This document shows, piece by piece, positions 57,342 through 64,000 of a DNA stretch of 64,000 nt. The stretch comes from Microbacterium sp. 3J1 (GTDB taxonomy: Bacteria > Actinomycetota > Actinomycetes > Actinomycetales > Microbacteriaceae). The translations under genes were made by a program, and so were the position numbers. A model generated the notes under the pieces. It worked only from the letters and a program-made list of their open reading frames with translations. It was not told where the DNA came from and ran no database searches. The stretch's first letter is position 1. Each line of letters begins with the position of its first letter. The stretch lies in NCBI RefSeq assembly GCF_001049495.1, contig NZ_CDWI01000002.1, positions 1-64,000 on the forward strand, written 5' to 3'.

Positions 57342-58025
57342 TCAGCCCTCGAAGCGATACCCCAGGCCACGCACGGTGACGAGCATGACGGGCTCGCCGG
57401 GGTTCTCCTCGATGCGGGAGCGGATGCGCTTGATATGCACGTCGAGCGTCTTCGTGTCGCCGAAGTAGTCGCTGCCCCAGACACGGTCGATGAGCTGCCC
57501 GCGGGTGAGCACCCGACCCGAGTTGCGCATCAGCACCTCCAGCAGCTCGAACTCCTTGAGGGGCATGTTGATCTGCGCACCGGCGACGGACACCGTGTGC
57601 CGGTCGATGTCGAGCGAGACGCGACCGCCCTCCAGCACGCGCTCGTCGAGCTCGTTCTCGGCCTGCACCACGCGCCGCAGCACCGCACGCATACGGGCGA
57701 GCAGCTCACGAGAGGAGTACGGCTTCGTCACGTAGTCGTCGGCTCCGAGCTCGAGCCCCACCACGATGTCGACCTCGGAGTCCTTGGCCGTGAGCATGAT
57801 GATCGGCACGGCGGACGTCGACCGGATCTGGCGGCAGACCTCGGTGCCGGGCATGCCGGGCAGCATGAGGTCGAGGAGCACGATGTCGGCGCCGCGCTCG
57901 CGGAAGGCCGTCAGTGCGCCGGGGCCGTCTTCGGCGATCTCCACCTCGTACCCCTCGCGGCGCAGGAGGTACGCCAAGGGGTCGGCGAGATCGGGTTCGT
58001 CTTCGACGAGAAGGATGCGGGTCAT
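57342..58025 (-). CDS. regX3: Phosphate-responsive response regulator, RegX3 type
   Basis: A 227-residue OmpR-family regulator. Receiver with EDE (8-10), Asp52 (IVLLDLMLPGMPG) and Lys in DDYVTKPYSSRELLARMRAVLRR. The winged helix (PLKEFELLEVLMRNSGRVLTRGQLIDRVWGSDYFGDTKTLDVHIKRIRS) closely resembles RegX3/PhoP(Pi). With SenX3 it should control phosphate-starvation genes. Its ATG overlaps the kinase stop by 4 bp; phoU divergent upstream of the kinase supports the assignment. Confidence 0.93.
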   Translation of the reverse strand: MTRILLVEDEPDLADPLAYLLRREGYEVEIAEDGPGALTAFRERGADIVLLDLMLPGMPGTEVCRQIRSTSAVPIIMLTAKDSEVDIVVGLELGADDYVTKPYSSRELLARMRAVLRRVVQAENELDERVLEGGRVSLDIDRHTVSVAGAQINMPLKEFELLEVLMRNSGRVLTRGQLIDRVWGSDYFGDTKTLDVHIKRIRSRIEENPGEPVMLVTVRGLGYRFEG

Positions 58026-59239
58026 GCGTTCTCTCCGTTTCGGACGCGGGCTGCGGCCTTCGCCGCCTTGCGCTCGCGCTTCTTCTTGCTCTTCCTGTCG
58101 CTCTCGATGCTCGGAGGAGCATCGATCCGCGGAAGCCTGATGGTGAAAGTGGATCCTCGCCCCGGACGCGACCACAGCAGGACCTCGCCGCCGTGCCGCT
58201 GCGTCGCGTGCTTGACGATGGAGAGTCCGAGGCCCGTGCCGCCGGTGCGACGCGAACGCGCCTCATCCGCCCGGTAGAAGCGCTCGAAGATCCGTTCCCG
58301 GTCGGCCTCGGCGATGCCGATGCCCTGATCCGAGACCGCGACCTCGACGACGTCTCCGTCGGCCCTGACGCCGATGCCGACGCGCGAGCCCTTCGGCGAG
58401 TACACGATGGCATTGGCGATGAGGTTGCCGAAGGCCTCGATGAGGATCTGCGAGTCGCCCCGCACCCACACGCCCCGGTCTCCCCCTCGGGCGAGCTCCA
58501 CCCCGGCCGAGTCGGCCTGCACCACGTGCGCCTCGAGCGACGCCGCGATGACCTCGTCGATGGAGACGGGGCGGACGTCGGACAGCGCGTCGTCGGCCTG
58601 CAGCCGCGACAGGCTCATGATACGCCCCGTCAGCTGTCCCAGCCGCGTGGCCTCGGCCGAGATCCTCGTCGCGAAGTGTCGCACCTGGGCGGGGTCGTCG
58701 GCTGCGGATTCGATCGCCTCGGCGAGCAGCGTGACCGCGCCGACGGGGGTCTTCAGCTCATGGCTGGTGTTCGCGACGAAGTCGCGGCGCATCTGATCGA
58801 GGCGCTCCTGCTCTGTGACGTCGCGGATGATCAGCAGGGACATCCGCGGGCTGATCGCGCTCGCCCTGGCCGACACCAGACGCGGGTCGAGGCTGAGCCC
58901 GCCGCGCGTGATGCGCATCGACTCGGTCGCCGAGCCGCCCTCGTTCCGCACCCCGCGCACGAGCTGCCGGAGCTCGGGGTTCTCGAGGGGCGACCCGACC
59001 TCGATGCCGAAGCGAGCCGCCGCTTTGGATGCGGCGAGGACCAGGCCCGAGGTGTCGACGACGCAGGCGGCGTCGTCCATGCTGCGCAGCACCGCGGTGA
59101 CACCGTCGGGAACCACGAGCGACGTCTCATCGGCGATGCGGGCCCTCGCGCGGTACGCCCAGGCCACCAGGAGCGAGAGGCCGACGCCGATCACGAGGCC
59201 GGAGGCCAACGCGAGCAGCGCGATCTGCGGCAGGGTCAT
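58022..59239 (-). CDS. senX3: Phosphate-responsive histidine kinase, SenX3 type
   Basis: A 405-residue kinase. A single N-terminal membrane segment (about 5-28), no large extracytoplasmic domain, a PAS-like region (about 45-140), H-box NTSHELKTPVGAVTLLAEAI (His160) and ATPase boxes (NLIANAIVYSPKG, DQGIGIAEADRERIFERFYR, GGTGLGLSIVKH). A Lys/Arg-rich C-terminus follows. The architecture fits SenX3/PhoR(Pi), which senses phosphate through PstSCAB-PhoU. ATG 59239 chosen; a GTG at 59263 is possible. Confidence 0.92.
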   Translation of the reverse strand: MTLPQIALLALASGLVIGVGLSLLVAWAYRARARIADETSLVVPDGVTAVLRSMDDAACVVDTSGLVLAASKAAARFGIEVGSPLENPELRQLVRGVRNEGGSATESMRITRGGLSLDPRLVSARASAISPRMSLLIIRDVTEQERLDQMRRDFVANTSHELKTPVGAVTLLAEAIESAADDPAQVRHFATRISAEATRLGQLTGRIMSLSRLQADDALSDVRPVSIDEVIAASLEAHVVQADSAGVELARGGDRGVWVRGDSQILIEAFGNLIANAIVYSPKGSRVGIGVRADGDVVEVAVSDQGIGIAEADRERIFERFYRADEARSRRTGGTGLGLSIVKHATQRHGGEVLLWSRPGRGSTFTIRLPRIDAPPSIESDRKSKKKRERKAAKAAARVRNGENA

Positions 59240-59329
59240 GTACTCAGCGTAGAGTGCGTTCACCGACGGATCGGCGGGTTGCCCGGCGCCTGCAACGGAG
59301 CGAGAAGTACTATTCACATGCTGGGCACC

Positions 59330-59340
59330 GTTCGTTAACC
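59330..59340 (+). promoter_or_regulatory. Candidate Pho-box-like element between senX3 and phoU
   Basis: gttcgttaacc resembles the GTTCACC-type half repeats bound by actinobacterial PhoP/RegX3 regulators. It is in the 219-bp divergent region between kinase and phoU. Only one good unit is visible, so this is tentative. Confidence 0.3.
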
Positions 59341-59458
59341 TTCGGAGCAGACAATCGCTTCGGGCCTGTGCGGGAGCGCGGACCTCCTCTCGCGCGGACG
59401 ATCCAGCCGTCTCGCGCTGGCATCACAGCCGAGACCCGAATGAAAGGTTGCGCCCACC

Positions 59459-60154
59459 ATGCGCGAAGTCTTCCACCAGTCCCTCGAGGACCTGCAGTCT
59501 CGCCTCGTCGAGATCGCCGACCTCGTCACGGTCTCGATCGACAAGGCCACGCGCGCGTTCGCGACGAGCGACGTCGCCCTCGCCGAAGAGGTCATCGCCG
59601 ATGACGCCAAGATCGACGAGCTGGCCGTCGCTCTCGACGAGCAGGCCATCGAGATCCTCGCCCGTCAGCAGCCGGTCGCCCGCGACCTGCGCATCGTCGT
59701 GTTCGCGCTGCGCGTGAGCGCCTCCCTCGAGCGCATGGGCGACATGTCCGAGCACATCGCGCAGCTCGCGCGCCTGCGCTTCCCGGAGCGCGCGATCCCA
59801 CGCGGCCTCAAGGGCACGTTCACGAAGATGGGCGAGCTCGACGTCGAGATCTCGCGCACGCTCAGCGAGCTGCTTCGCACCCAGGACCTCCGCCTGGCCG
59901 ACACGATCCGCAACACCGACGACGACATCGACGAGCTGCACGCCAGCGTGTTCGAGAAGGTGCTCAGCGACAACTGGAAGGGCGAGGCCACGGCCACGGT
60001 CGACGCCACGCTCGCCAGCCGCTACCACGAGCGCTTCGCCGACCACGCGGTGGCCGTCGCCAAGAAGGTCGTCTACCTCGCCACGGGCGACTGGCACGTC
60101 GACGAAGACGACATCCCCTTCGCCGCCGAGCAGCAGGAGCTCGGTCACGCCTGA
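59459..60154 (+). CDS. phoU: Phosphate signalling protein PhoU
   Basis: A 231-residue all-helical protein of two similar three-helix bundles. MREVFHQSLEDLQSRLVEIADLVTVSIDKAT, DDAKIDELAVALDEQAIEILARQQPVARDLR and VSASLERMGDMSEHIAQLAR carry the metal-binding E/DxxxD pattern; the second repeat includes TIRNTDDDIDELH and RYHERFADHAVAVAKKVVYLATG. It restrains the Pst transporter and SenX3 under phosphate sufficiency. Followed by an 18-bp-stem terminator. Confidence 0.95.
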   Translation: MREVFHQSLEDLQSRLVEIADLVTVSIDKATRAFATSDVALAEEVIADDAKIDELAVALDEQAIEILARQQPVARDLRIVVFALRVSASLERMGDMSEHIAQLARLRFPERAIPRGLKGTFTKMGELDVEISRTLSELLRTQDLRLADTIRNTDDDIDELHASVFEKVLSDNWKGEATATVDATLASRYHERFADHAVAVAKKVVYLATGDWHVDEDDIPFAAEQQELGHA

Positions 60155-60169
60155 CGCGCGAGAGCGCAC

Positions 60170-60208
60170 ACGAAGGGGGCGGATGCTGACAGCATCCGCC
60201 CCCTTCGT
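60170..60208. terminator. Bidirectional terminator hairpin
   Basis: Perfect 18-bp arms (60170-60187 with 60191-60208) around a 3-nt loop, between the convergent phoU and gpmA genes. The longest stem in the window. Confidence 0.92.
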
Positions 60209-60216
60209 CGTCAGCC

Positions 60217-60966
60217 CTACTTCTTGCCCTGAGCGGCGACCGCGGCCGCACCCGCCGCGGCGGCCTCGGGGTCCAGGTACCGGCCGGGACCGGTGGGAAC
60301 GTTGTTCTCGTCCAGCTCGTAGATGAGCGGGATGCCGGTCGGGATGTTCAGCTCGGCGATGTCGTCGTCGCTGATCCCCTCGAGGTGCTTCACGAGCCCG
60401 CGCAGGGAGTTGCCGTGGGCCGTGACGAGCACGGTCTTGCCCGCCTCGAGGTCGGGGACGATCGCGCTCTCCCAGTACGGCAGCAGGCGATCGATCACGA
60501 GCTTCAGAGACTCGGTGCGCGGCACCTCTCCGTCGATGTCCGCGTAACGCTCGTCGCCGACCTGGCTGAACTCGCTCTCGTCGTCGAGCAGGGGCGGCGG
60601 CACGTCGAACGAGCGACGCCACAGCTGGAACTGCTCGGGGCCGAACTCCTCGAGGGTCTGCGCCTTGTCCTTGCCCTGCAGCGCGCCGTAGTGGCGTTCG
60701 TTGAGACGCCACGAGCGGGTGACCGGGATCCACAGACGGTCAGCGGCGTCCAGGGCGATGTTCGCCGTCTGGATCGCGCGGCTCAGCAGCGAGGTGTGCA
60801 GGACGTCGGGGAGGATGCCGGCCTCGGCCAGCAGCTCACCGCCGCGACGGGCCTCGGTGCGCCCCTGCTCGTTGAGGCGGACATCCACCCAGCCGGTGAA
60901 CAGGTTCAGTTCGTTCCACTCGCTCCGGCCGTGACGGAGCAGGATCAGGGTGCGGTTCGCAGTCAT
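60217..60966 (-). CDS. gpmA: 2,3-bisphosphoglycerate-dependent phosphoglycerate mutase
   Basis: A 249-residue glycolytic enzyme. Phospho-histidine His12 in [10 protein letters not shown], second signature [30 protein letters not shown] with the catalytic Glu, and the second His in [17 protein letters not shown]. Interconverts 3- and 2-phosphoglycerate. The C-terminus is extended by an Ala-rich tail. Divergent from the methyltransferase gene. Confidence 0.95.
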   Translation of the reverse strand: MTANRTLILLRHGRSEWNELNLFTGWVDVRLNEQGRTEARRGGELLAEAGILPDVLHTSLLSRAIQTANIALDAADRLWIPVTRSWRLNERHYGALQGKDKAQTLEEFGPEQFQLWRRSFDVPPPLLDDESEFSQVGDERYADIDGEVPRTESLKLVIDRLLPYWESAIVPDLEAGKTVLVTAHGNSLRGLVKHLEGISDDDIAELNIPTGIPLIYELDENNVPTGPGRYLDPEAAAAGAAAVAAQGKK

Positions 60967-61025
60967 GGGCCCAGTTTATCGAGGCGGCGTCGTCGTGGTC
61001 GGCGACGTGCTGGGAGGATGGACGC

Positions 61026-61850
61026 ATGGCGTCATCTCCTCTCGGTCGGCCCACCCGTGGCACCACCGGGACGAACCGGCTGCGGCGCAACGATCGCTGG
61101 ATCGCCTCTGCCGCCGCGTTCCGCCGAGCGGCCGACCCTCTCGTCGTCGATCTCGGCTACGGAGCGAGCGGAGTCACCGCATTCGAGCTCGCCACCCGAC
61201 TGCAGCGTGTGCGTGCGGACGCCGAGGTGCGCGGCCTCGAGATCGATCCCGCCCGCGTCGCGACCGCCACTGCCCAGCTCGCGGACGTGCACGCCGGCCG
61301 CGCGCCCTTCCCGCCTGACCTCCGTGTCTCGTTCGCACGCGGAGGGTTCGAGGTTCCGCTGCCGGACGGACGCCGGGCGGCGGTGATCCGCGCCATGAAC
61401 GTGCTCCGGCAGTACGACGAATCGGACGTCCCGGCAGCCTGGCAGACGATGGCGGCCCGCCTCGCGCCCGACGGCCTGCTCGTCGAGGGGACCTGCGACG
61501 AGATCGGACGGGTGTCGAGCTGGATCGACGTCGACGCATCGGGAGCGCCGCAGCGCTTCACGGTCTCGCTGCGCCTGGCCGATCTCGAGCATCCGAGCAT
61601 CGTGGCCGAACGACTGCCCAAGGCCCTGATCCATCACAACGTCCCGGGCGAGCGCGTGCACGCGCTGCTCGTCGCCCTCGACCGGGAATGGGACCGTGCG
61701 GCCGCTCTCTCGACGTTCGGGGCGACGCAGCGGTTCCTCGCGGCCGTCTCGGCGCTGCGCGAACAGGGGTGGCCCGTTCTCGGAGGGAAGAGCCGCTGGC
61801 GTCTCGGCGAGCTCACACTCCCCTGGGCCGCGGTCGCGCCGCTGCCGTGA
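61026..61850 (+). CDS. Class I SAM-dependent methyltransferase, substrate unknown
   Basis: A 274-residue protein with a Rossmann SAM site PLVVDLGYGASGVTAFELATRL (motif I, about 38-59), EVRGLEIDPARV (motif II), AAVIRAMNVLRQYDESDV (motif III/IV region) and a C-terminal GGKSRWRLGELTLPW. It looks like a recurrent actinobacterial methyltransferase found next to ygfZ. Target unknown. Convergent with ygfZ, 9 bp between stops. Confidence 0.85.
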   Translation: MASSPLGRPTRGTTGTNRLRRNDRWIASAAAFRRAADPLVVDLGYGASGVTAFELATRLQRVRADAEVRGLEIDPARVATATAQLADVHAGRAPFPPDLRVSFARGGFEVPLPDGRRAAVIRAMNVLRQYDESDVPAAWQTMAARLAPDGLLVEGTCDEIGRVSSWIDVDASGAPQRFTVSLRLADLEHPSIVAERLPKALIHHNVPGERVHALLVALDREWDRAAALSTFGATQRFLAAVSALREQGWPVLGGKSRWRLGELTLPWAAVAPLP

Positions 61851-61859
61851 GGCCCGCGG

Positions 61860-62981
61860 TCAGCCCGCGTGCCGGGGGTCCGGCGCGCTCGGGCGTCGCG
61901 ACAGACGAGTGAGGCGAGGGATGTCGGCGGTCGCTCCGGCATCTGCGGGGACGATGACCTGCTGCGCGGCGGCGACGTCACCGCCGTCCGTCCGCACGAC
62001 CAGGTCTCCGACCGGAGCACGGCGCGAGAGGATGGCGAGCGCGATCGGCCCGTCCTCGTGGTGACGGGCGACCGACGTGATGCGGCCGACCTCGTCCTCC
62101 CCCGCGAACACGGCGTCGCCGGCGGCGGGGAGCACGGCCTCGCTGCCGTCGAGGTGCAGCGCGGCGAGTCGGCGCGGCGGGTGTCCGAGGTTGTGCACCT
62201 TCGCCACCGTCTCCTGACCCCGATAGCACCCCTTGTTGAGGTGCACGGCGGTGCGGATCCAGTCGGACTCGTGCGGCAGCGACCGCTCATCGACCTCGGC
62301 GGACCACCGCGGTCGCCAGGCCGCGACGCGCAGCGCCTCAGCGGCGAGCAGGCCCGCGAGGTCCTCGGCCGAGAGGCTCGCTGCGAGCTCCTCCGCGGCA
62401 TCGCGCGCCACGATCGCCACACGCCAGGCGAGTTCGGCACCGGGGTGATCGGCCACCTCGGCGTACTGGTGCCCGCCGGCGCTCACACGCTGCCAGGGGT
62501 CGGTCCAGACGAGCGGCATCCCTGCGGGAGCGGATGCTGCGCCCGTCGCCCGGTCCGCGGCGTCACCTCCATCGACGAAGCCGAGGAGGACGAGGTCGGG
62601 GCGCACCCCGACGGTGGCCTGCGTGCGGAACTTCATGCGCTGCAGCCAGGTGGCGAGCGCCTCGGCGTCGGCGGTATCCGCGATCAGCCACGTCGACGCG
62701 CCGTCGTCCACCACGCCGGCCGCGTGCTCGACGCGTCCCTGCGGATCGAGCACGAGGAGCTCGGTGCTCTCACCCGGGGCGAGCCGACCCACGGCCTGCG
62801 AGGTGATCGAGTCGAGCCAGCTCAGCCGCTCGGGCCCGGCGACCTCGATGACCGTCCGGTCGTCGAGAGGCGCGAGAGCCGACCCCGATTCCAACCGACG
62901 CTGTTCGCGGAACGCGTCTCCGAAGTGCTCGATCCCGTGCTCTCCCGCCACAGCGCCTGCGATATCGGCGAACCCTGCCAT
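61860..62981 (-). CDS. ygfZ: YgfZ/GcvT-like folate-binding protein
   Basis: A 373-residue tetrahydrofolate-binding protein related to the glycine-cleavage T protein. The YgfZ signature KGCYRGQETVAKVHNLGHPPR (with the essential Cys) is at about 268-288. It supports repair or assembly of Fe-S enzymes. Its ATG is one base after the stop of the nitrobindin-like gene, implying coupled expression. Confidence 0.93.
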   Translation of the reverse strand: MAGFADIAGAVAGEHGIEHFGDAFREQRRLESGSALAPLDDRTVIEVAGPERLSWLDSITSQAVGRLAPGESTELLVLDPQGRVEHAAGVVDDGASTWLIADTADAEALATWLQRMKFRTQATVGVRPDLVLLGFVDGGDAADRATGAASAPAGMPLVWTDPWQRVSAGGHQYAEVADHPGAELAWRVAIVARDAAEELAASLSAEDLAGLLAAEALRVAAWRPRWSAEVDERSLPHESDWIRTAVHLNKGCYRGQETVAKVHNLGHPPRRLAALHLDGSEAVLPAAGDAVFAGEDEVGRITSVARHHEDGPIALAILSRRAPVGDLVVRTDGGDVAAAQQVIVPADAGATADIPRLTRLSRRPSAPDPRHAG

Positions 62982-62982
62982 G

Positions 62983-63585
62983 TCAGACCCTCGCCAGTCG
63001 GGCGGACGCGTGCGAGCGCAGCGGGGTGCCGAGGGCGGCGATGTCCCACGCCCACAGCAGGTGCGCGTCGACGAGGCCGTACATGCGCGAAGCGCTGCCG
63101 TACTCCTTCGCCCCTGCACCGCGGACCACGGCGTCGGTCGAGATGTCGATGCGGGGGCCGTTGATCTCGCCCAGGTACAACTCGAGCATCCCGTCGGAGT
63201 GCGCGACCGAGACCTCCAGCGGGAAGCCTCCGGATGACGCGCGCAGCGCCTCGACGTCGTCGACGCCCCGCTCCTCCGCCTCGGAGACGGGCGGGAGGAG
63301 ACCCGGACCGGCATCCGCATCCGTCGCCGGCCGGCTGATGCGCCAGAAGCCGGTCTCCGCGACGAGCGGCGTCGCCGTCGAGCCGGCGTCACCGGTGAAG
63401 GTGGCGGTCGCGGCGTAGTTCAGGAACGGGCCGCCGTCATGGCTGAAGCTCACGCGATGCGCGAACTCGCCCTGCAGCCGCTCGTCTCCGACGGGGTAGT
63501 CGATGACTCCGGTGCCCTCCCACACGCCGATCAGCCACGCCATGGGCGCGAGGTCGGCGGGGAGGTCGGTGGGCAGCTCGAGCAC
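62983..63585 (-). CDS. Nitrobindin-like heme-binding (FABP-fold) protein
   Basis: A 200-residue beta-barrel protein of the nitrobindin/DUF1794 family. PMAWLIGVWEGTGVIDYP holds the GxWxGxG motif, and the likely heme-proximal His is in VDAHLLWAWDIA near the C-terminus. Related proteins bind ferric heme and scavenge NO or peroxynitrite. The start is uncertain: GTG 63585 matches the family LELPxDLPxDLAPxAW beginning but has no clear ribosome site. It lies directly before ygfZ. Confidence 0.85.
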   Translation of the reverse strand: MLELPTDLPADLAPMAWLIGVWEGTGVIDYPVGDERLQGEFAHRVSFSHDGGPFLNYAATATFTGDAGSTATPLVAETGFWRISRPATDADAGPGLLPPVSEAEERGVDDVEALRASSGGFPLEVSVAHSDGMLELYLGEINGPRIDISTDAVVRGAGAKEYGSASRMYGLVDAHLLWAWDIAALGTPLRSHASARLARV

Positions 63586-63592
63586 GGTGCGC

Positions 63593-63706
63593 TCAGCGCT
63601 GGCCGCGGAAGAGGTTGCGCAGCACGACGACCGAGACGAAGGCGATCGCGAGGCTCGCCAGGCCCAGGAGGCCGATGTAGAAGAGTTCGAGCGCCATGAG
63701 GTCCAT
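63593..63706 (-). CDS. 37-residue single-pass membrane protein
   Basis: A very small protein, MDLMALELFYIGLLGLASLA and on to VVVLRNLFRGQR: one hydrophobic helix and a basic end. ggaggt lies just upstream, best spaced for the second ATG (63697). It ends 7 bp before the nitrobindin-like start, in an operon-like position. The composition (one strong TM, positive-inside end) argues it is real. Function unknown. Confidence 0.6.
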   Translation of the reverse strand: MDLMALELFYIGLLGLASLAIAFVSVVVLRNLFRGQR

Positions 63707-63770
63707 GACCTCCACATTACCCCCCGTGCGGAGGGCTGTCTCGCGCGGACGCCCCGCGCGACACGAGGTG

Positions 63771-64000
63771 TCAGGCGACGAGTGCGGCGAGCGCGAATCC
63801 GACCGAGATGACACCCATGAGGAGGAGGGCGCCGATGGCGCTCCCGCCGACGCGGAAGATGAAACCCTGCGTGCGCCCGTACCAGAGCTGCACGGCGAAG
63901 GAGAGCAGCACGACGCAGCCGAACGCGACGAGCAACCAAGGGACACGCCACTCCTCCGGCACGAAGATGCCCACGCCGACCGACGCCACGAGTGCGACGC
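63771..64000 (-). CDS. Membrane protein, 5' end beyond the window
   Basis: The frame runs open to the right edge of the window; the visible C-terminal part (about 76 residues) reads VALVASVGVGIFVPEEWRVP and ends VISVGFALAALVA. Three hydrophobic segments are visible, with YGRTQGFIFRVGGSAIG between the second and third. An in-frame GTG at 63989 would begin inside a hydrophobic stretch, so the true start is probably outside. No family recognised. Confidence 0.65.
   Translation of the reverse strand, partial: VALVASVGVGIFVPEEWRVPWLLVAFGCVVLLSFAVQLWYGRTQGFIFRVGGSAIGALLLMGVISVGFALAALVA

Overview
The window is chromosomal DNA from a high-GC actinobacterium, most likely a Microbacterium or close relative in the Microbacteriaceae. 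Pointers are the idi-crtE-crtB-crtI-crtYe-crtYf-crtEb cluster for a C50 carotenoid, Lsr2, CarD, DUF3027, DUF3263 and DUF4032 proteins, an XPB-type helicase pair, and SenX3-RegX3 divergent from phoU. This placement rests on gene content and order, not on a search. I see no insertion sequence, phage gene, CRISPR array or rRNA operon. Nearly all of the window is densely packed core genome.

Layout. 1-4.7 kb: a gene-poor left edge, tRNA-Ala, a membrane protein, an acetyltransferase, galU, and the formyltetrahydrofolate ligase / FmdB / mscL run. 4.7-9.1 kb: a small conserved-looking protein, a 1,238-residue SF1-helicase-like protein whose Walker A and Walker B catalytic residues are replaced, and an alkyltransferase-like protein lacking the acceptor cysteine. 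9.2-12.2 kb: a DUF485 / acetate-type symporter pair divergent from a GAF-LuxR regulator. 12.2-13.0 kb: a guanidine-III riboswitch controlling an SMR exporter, then lsr2. 13.0-21.7 kb: a MarR regulator divergent from the carotenoid operon, which ends in an MMPL exporter. 21.7-27 kb: tRNA-Arg, an HNH protein, an M23 peptidase, a DtxR regulator with its own iron box, serC, and an acidic DUF3027 protein overlapping a cold-shock-domain gene.

27-37.4 kb: a helicase-associated protein with XPB, a two-component system, an orphan WXG100 protein, groEL under tandem CIRCE operators, and LytR_C / DUF3263 / DUF2332 genes. 37.4-46.4 kb: msrB and nitroreductase, a YdcZ-type exporter, an SRAP abasic-site protein, a four-gene ABC plus two-component operon, an aldo/keto reductase and small proteins. 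46.4-56.6 kb: tRNA-Thr, a thioredoxin-fold protein without CxxC, an MsmK-like sugar ATPase, a DUF4032 kinase-like protein, and the minus-strand run carD-ispDF-aldehyde dehydrogenase-cysS-rlmB-NAD(P)-binding protein. 56.7-64 kb: a lipoprotein, regX3-senX3, phoU, gpmA, a methyltransferase, and ygfZ with a nitrobindin-like protein and small membrane proteins.

How genes work together. IspDF supplies the MEP pathway, and Idi and the crt genes turn its isoprenoids into (probably) decaprenoxanthin. The MarR protein and an AT-rich palindrome at the crt promoter suggest local repression. Regulation readable directly from sequence includes the guanidine-III switch, the CIRCE operators and the iron box. 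A Pho-type control between senX3 and phoU is a weaker candidate. The observations most worth following are the catalytically degenerate helicase-nuclease, the riboswitch with its alternative hairpin over the ribosome binding site, the Cys-less alkyltransferase homologue, the DUF4032 protein with a full set of kinase-like residues, and the acidic-tail DUF3027 / cold-shock gene overlap.
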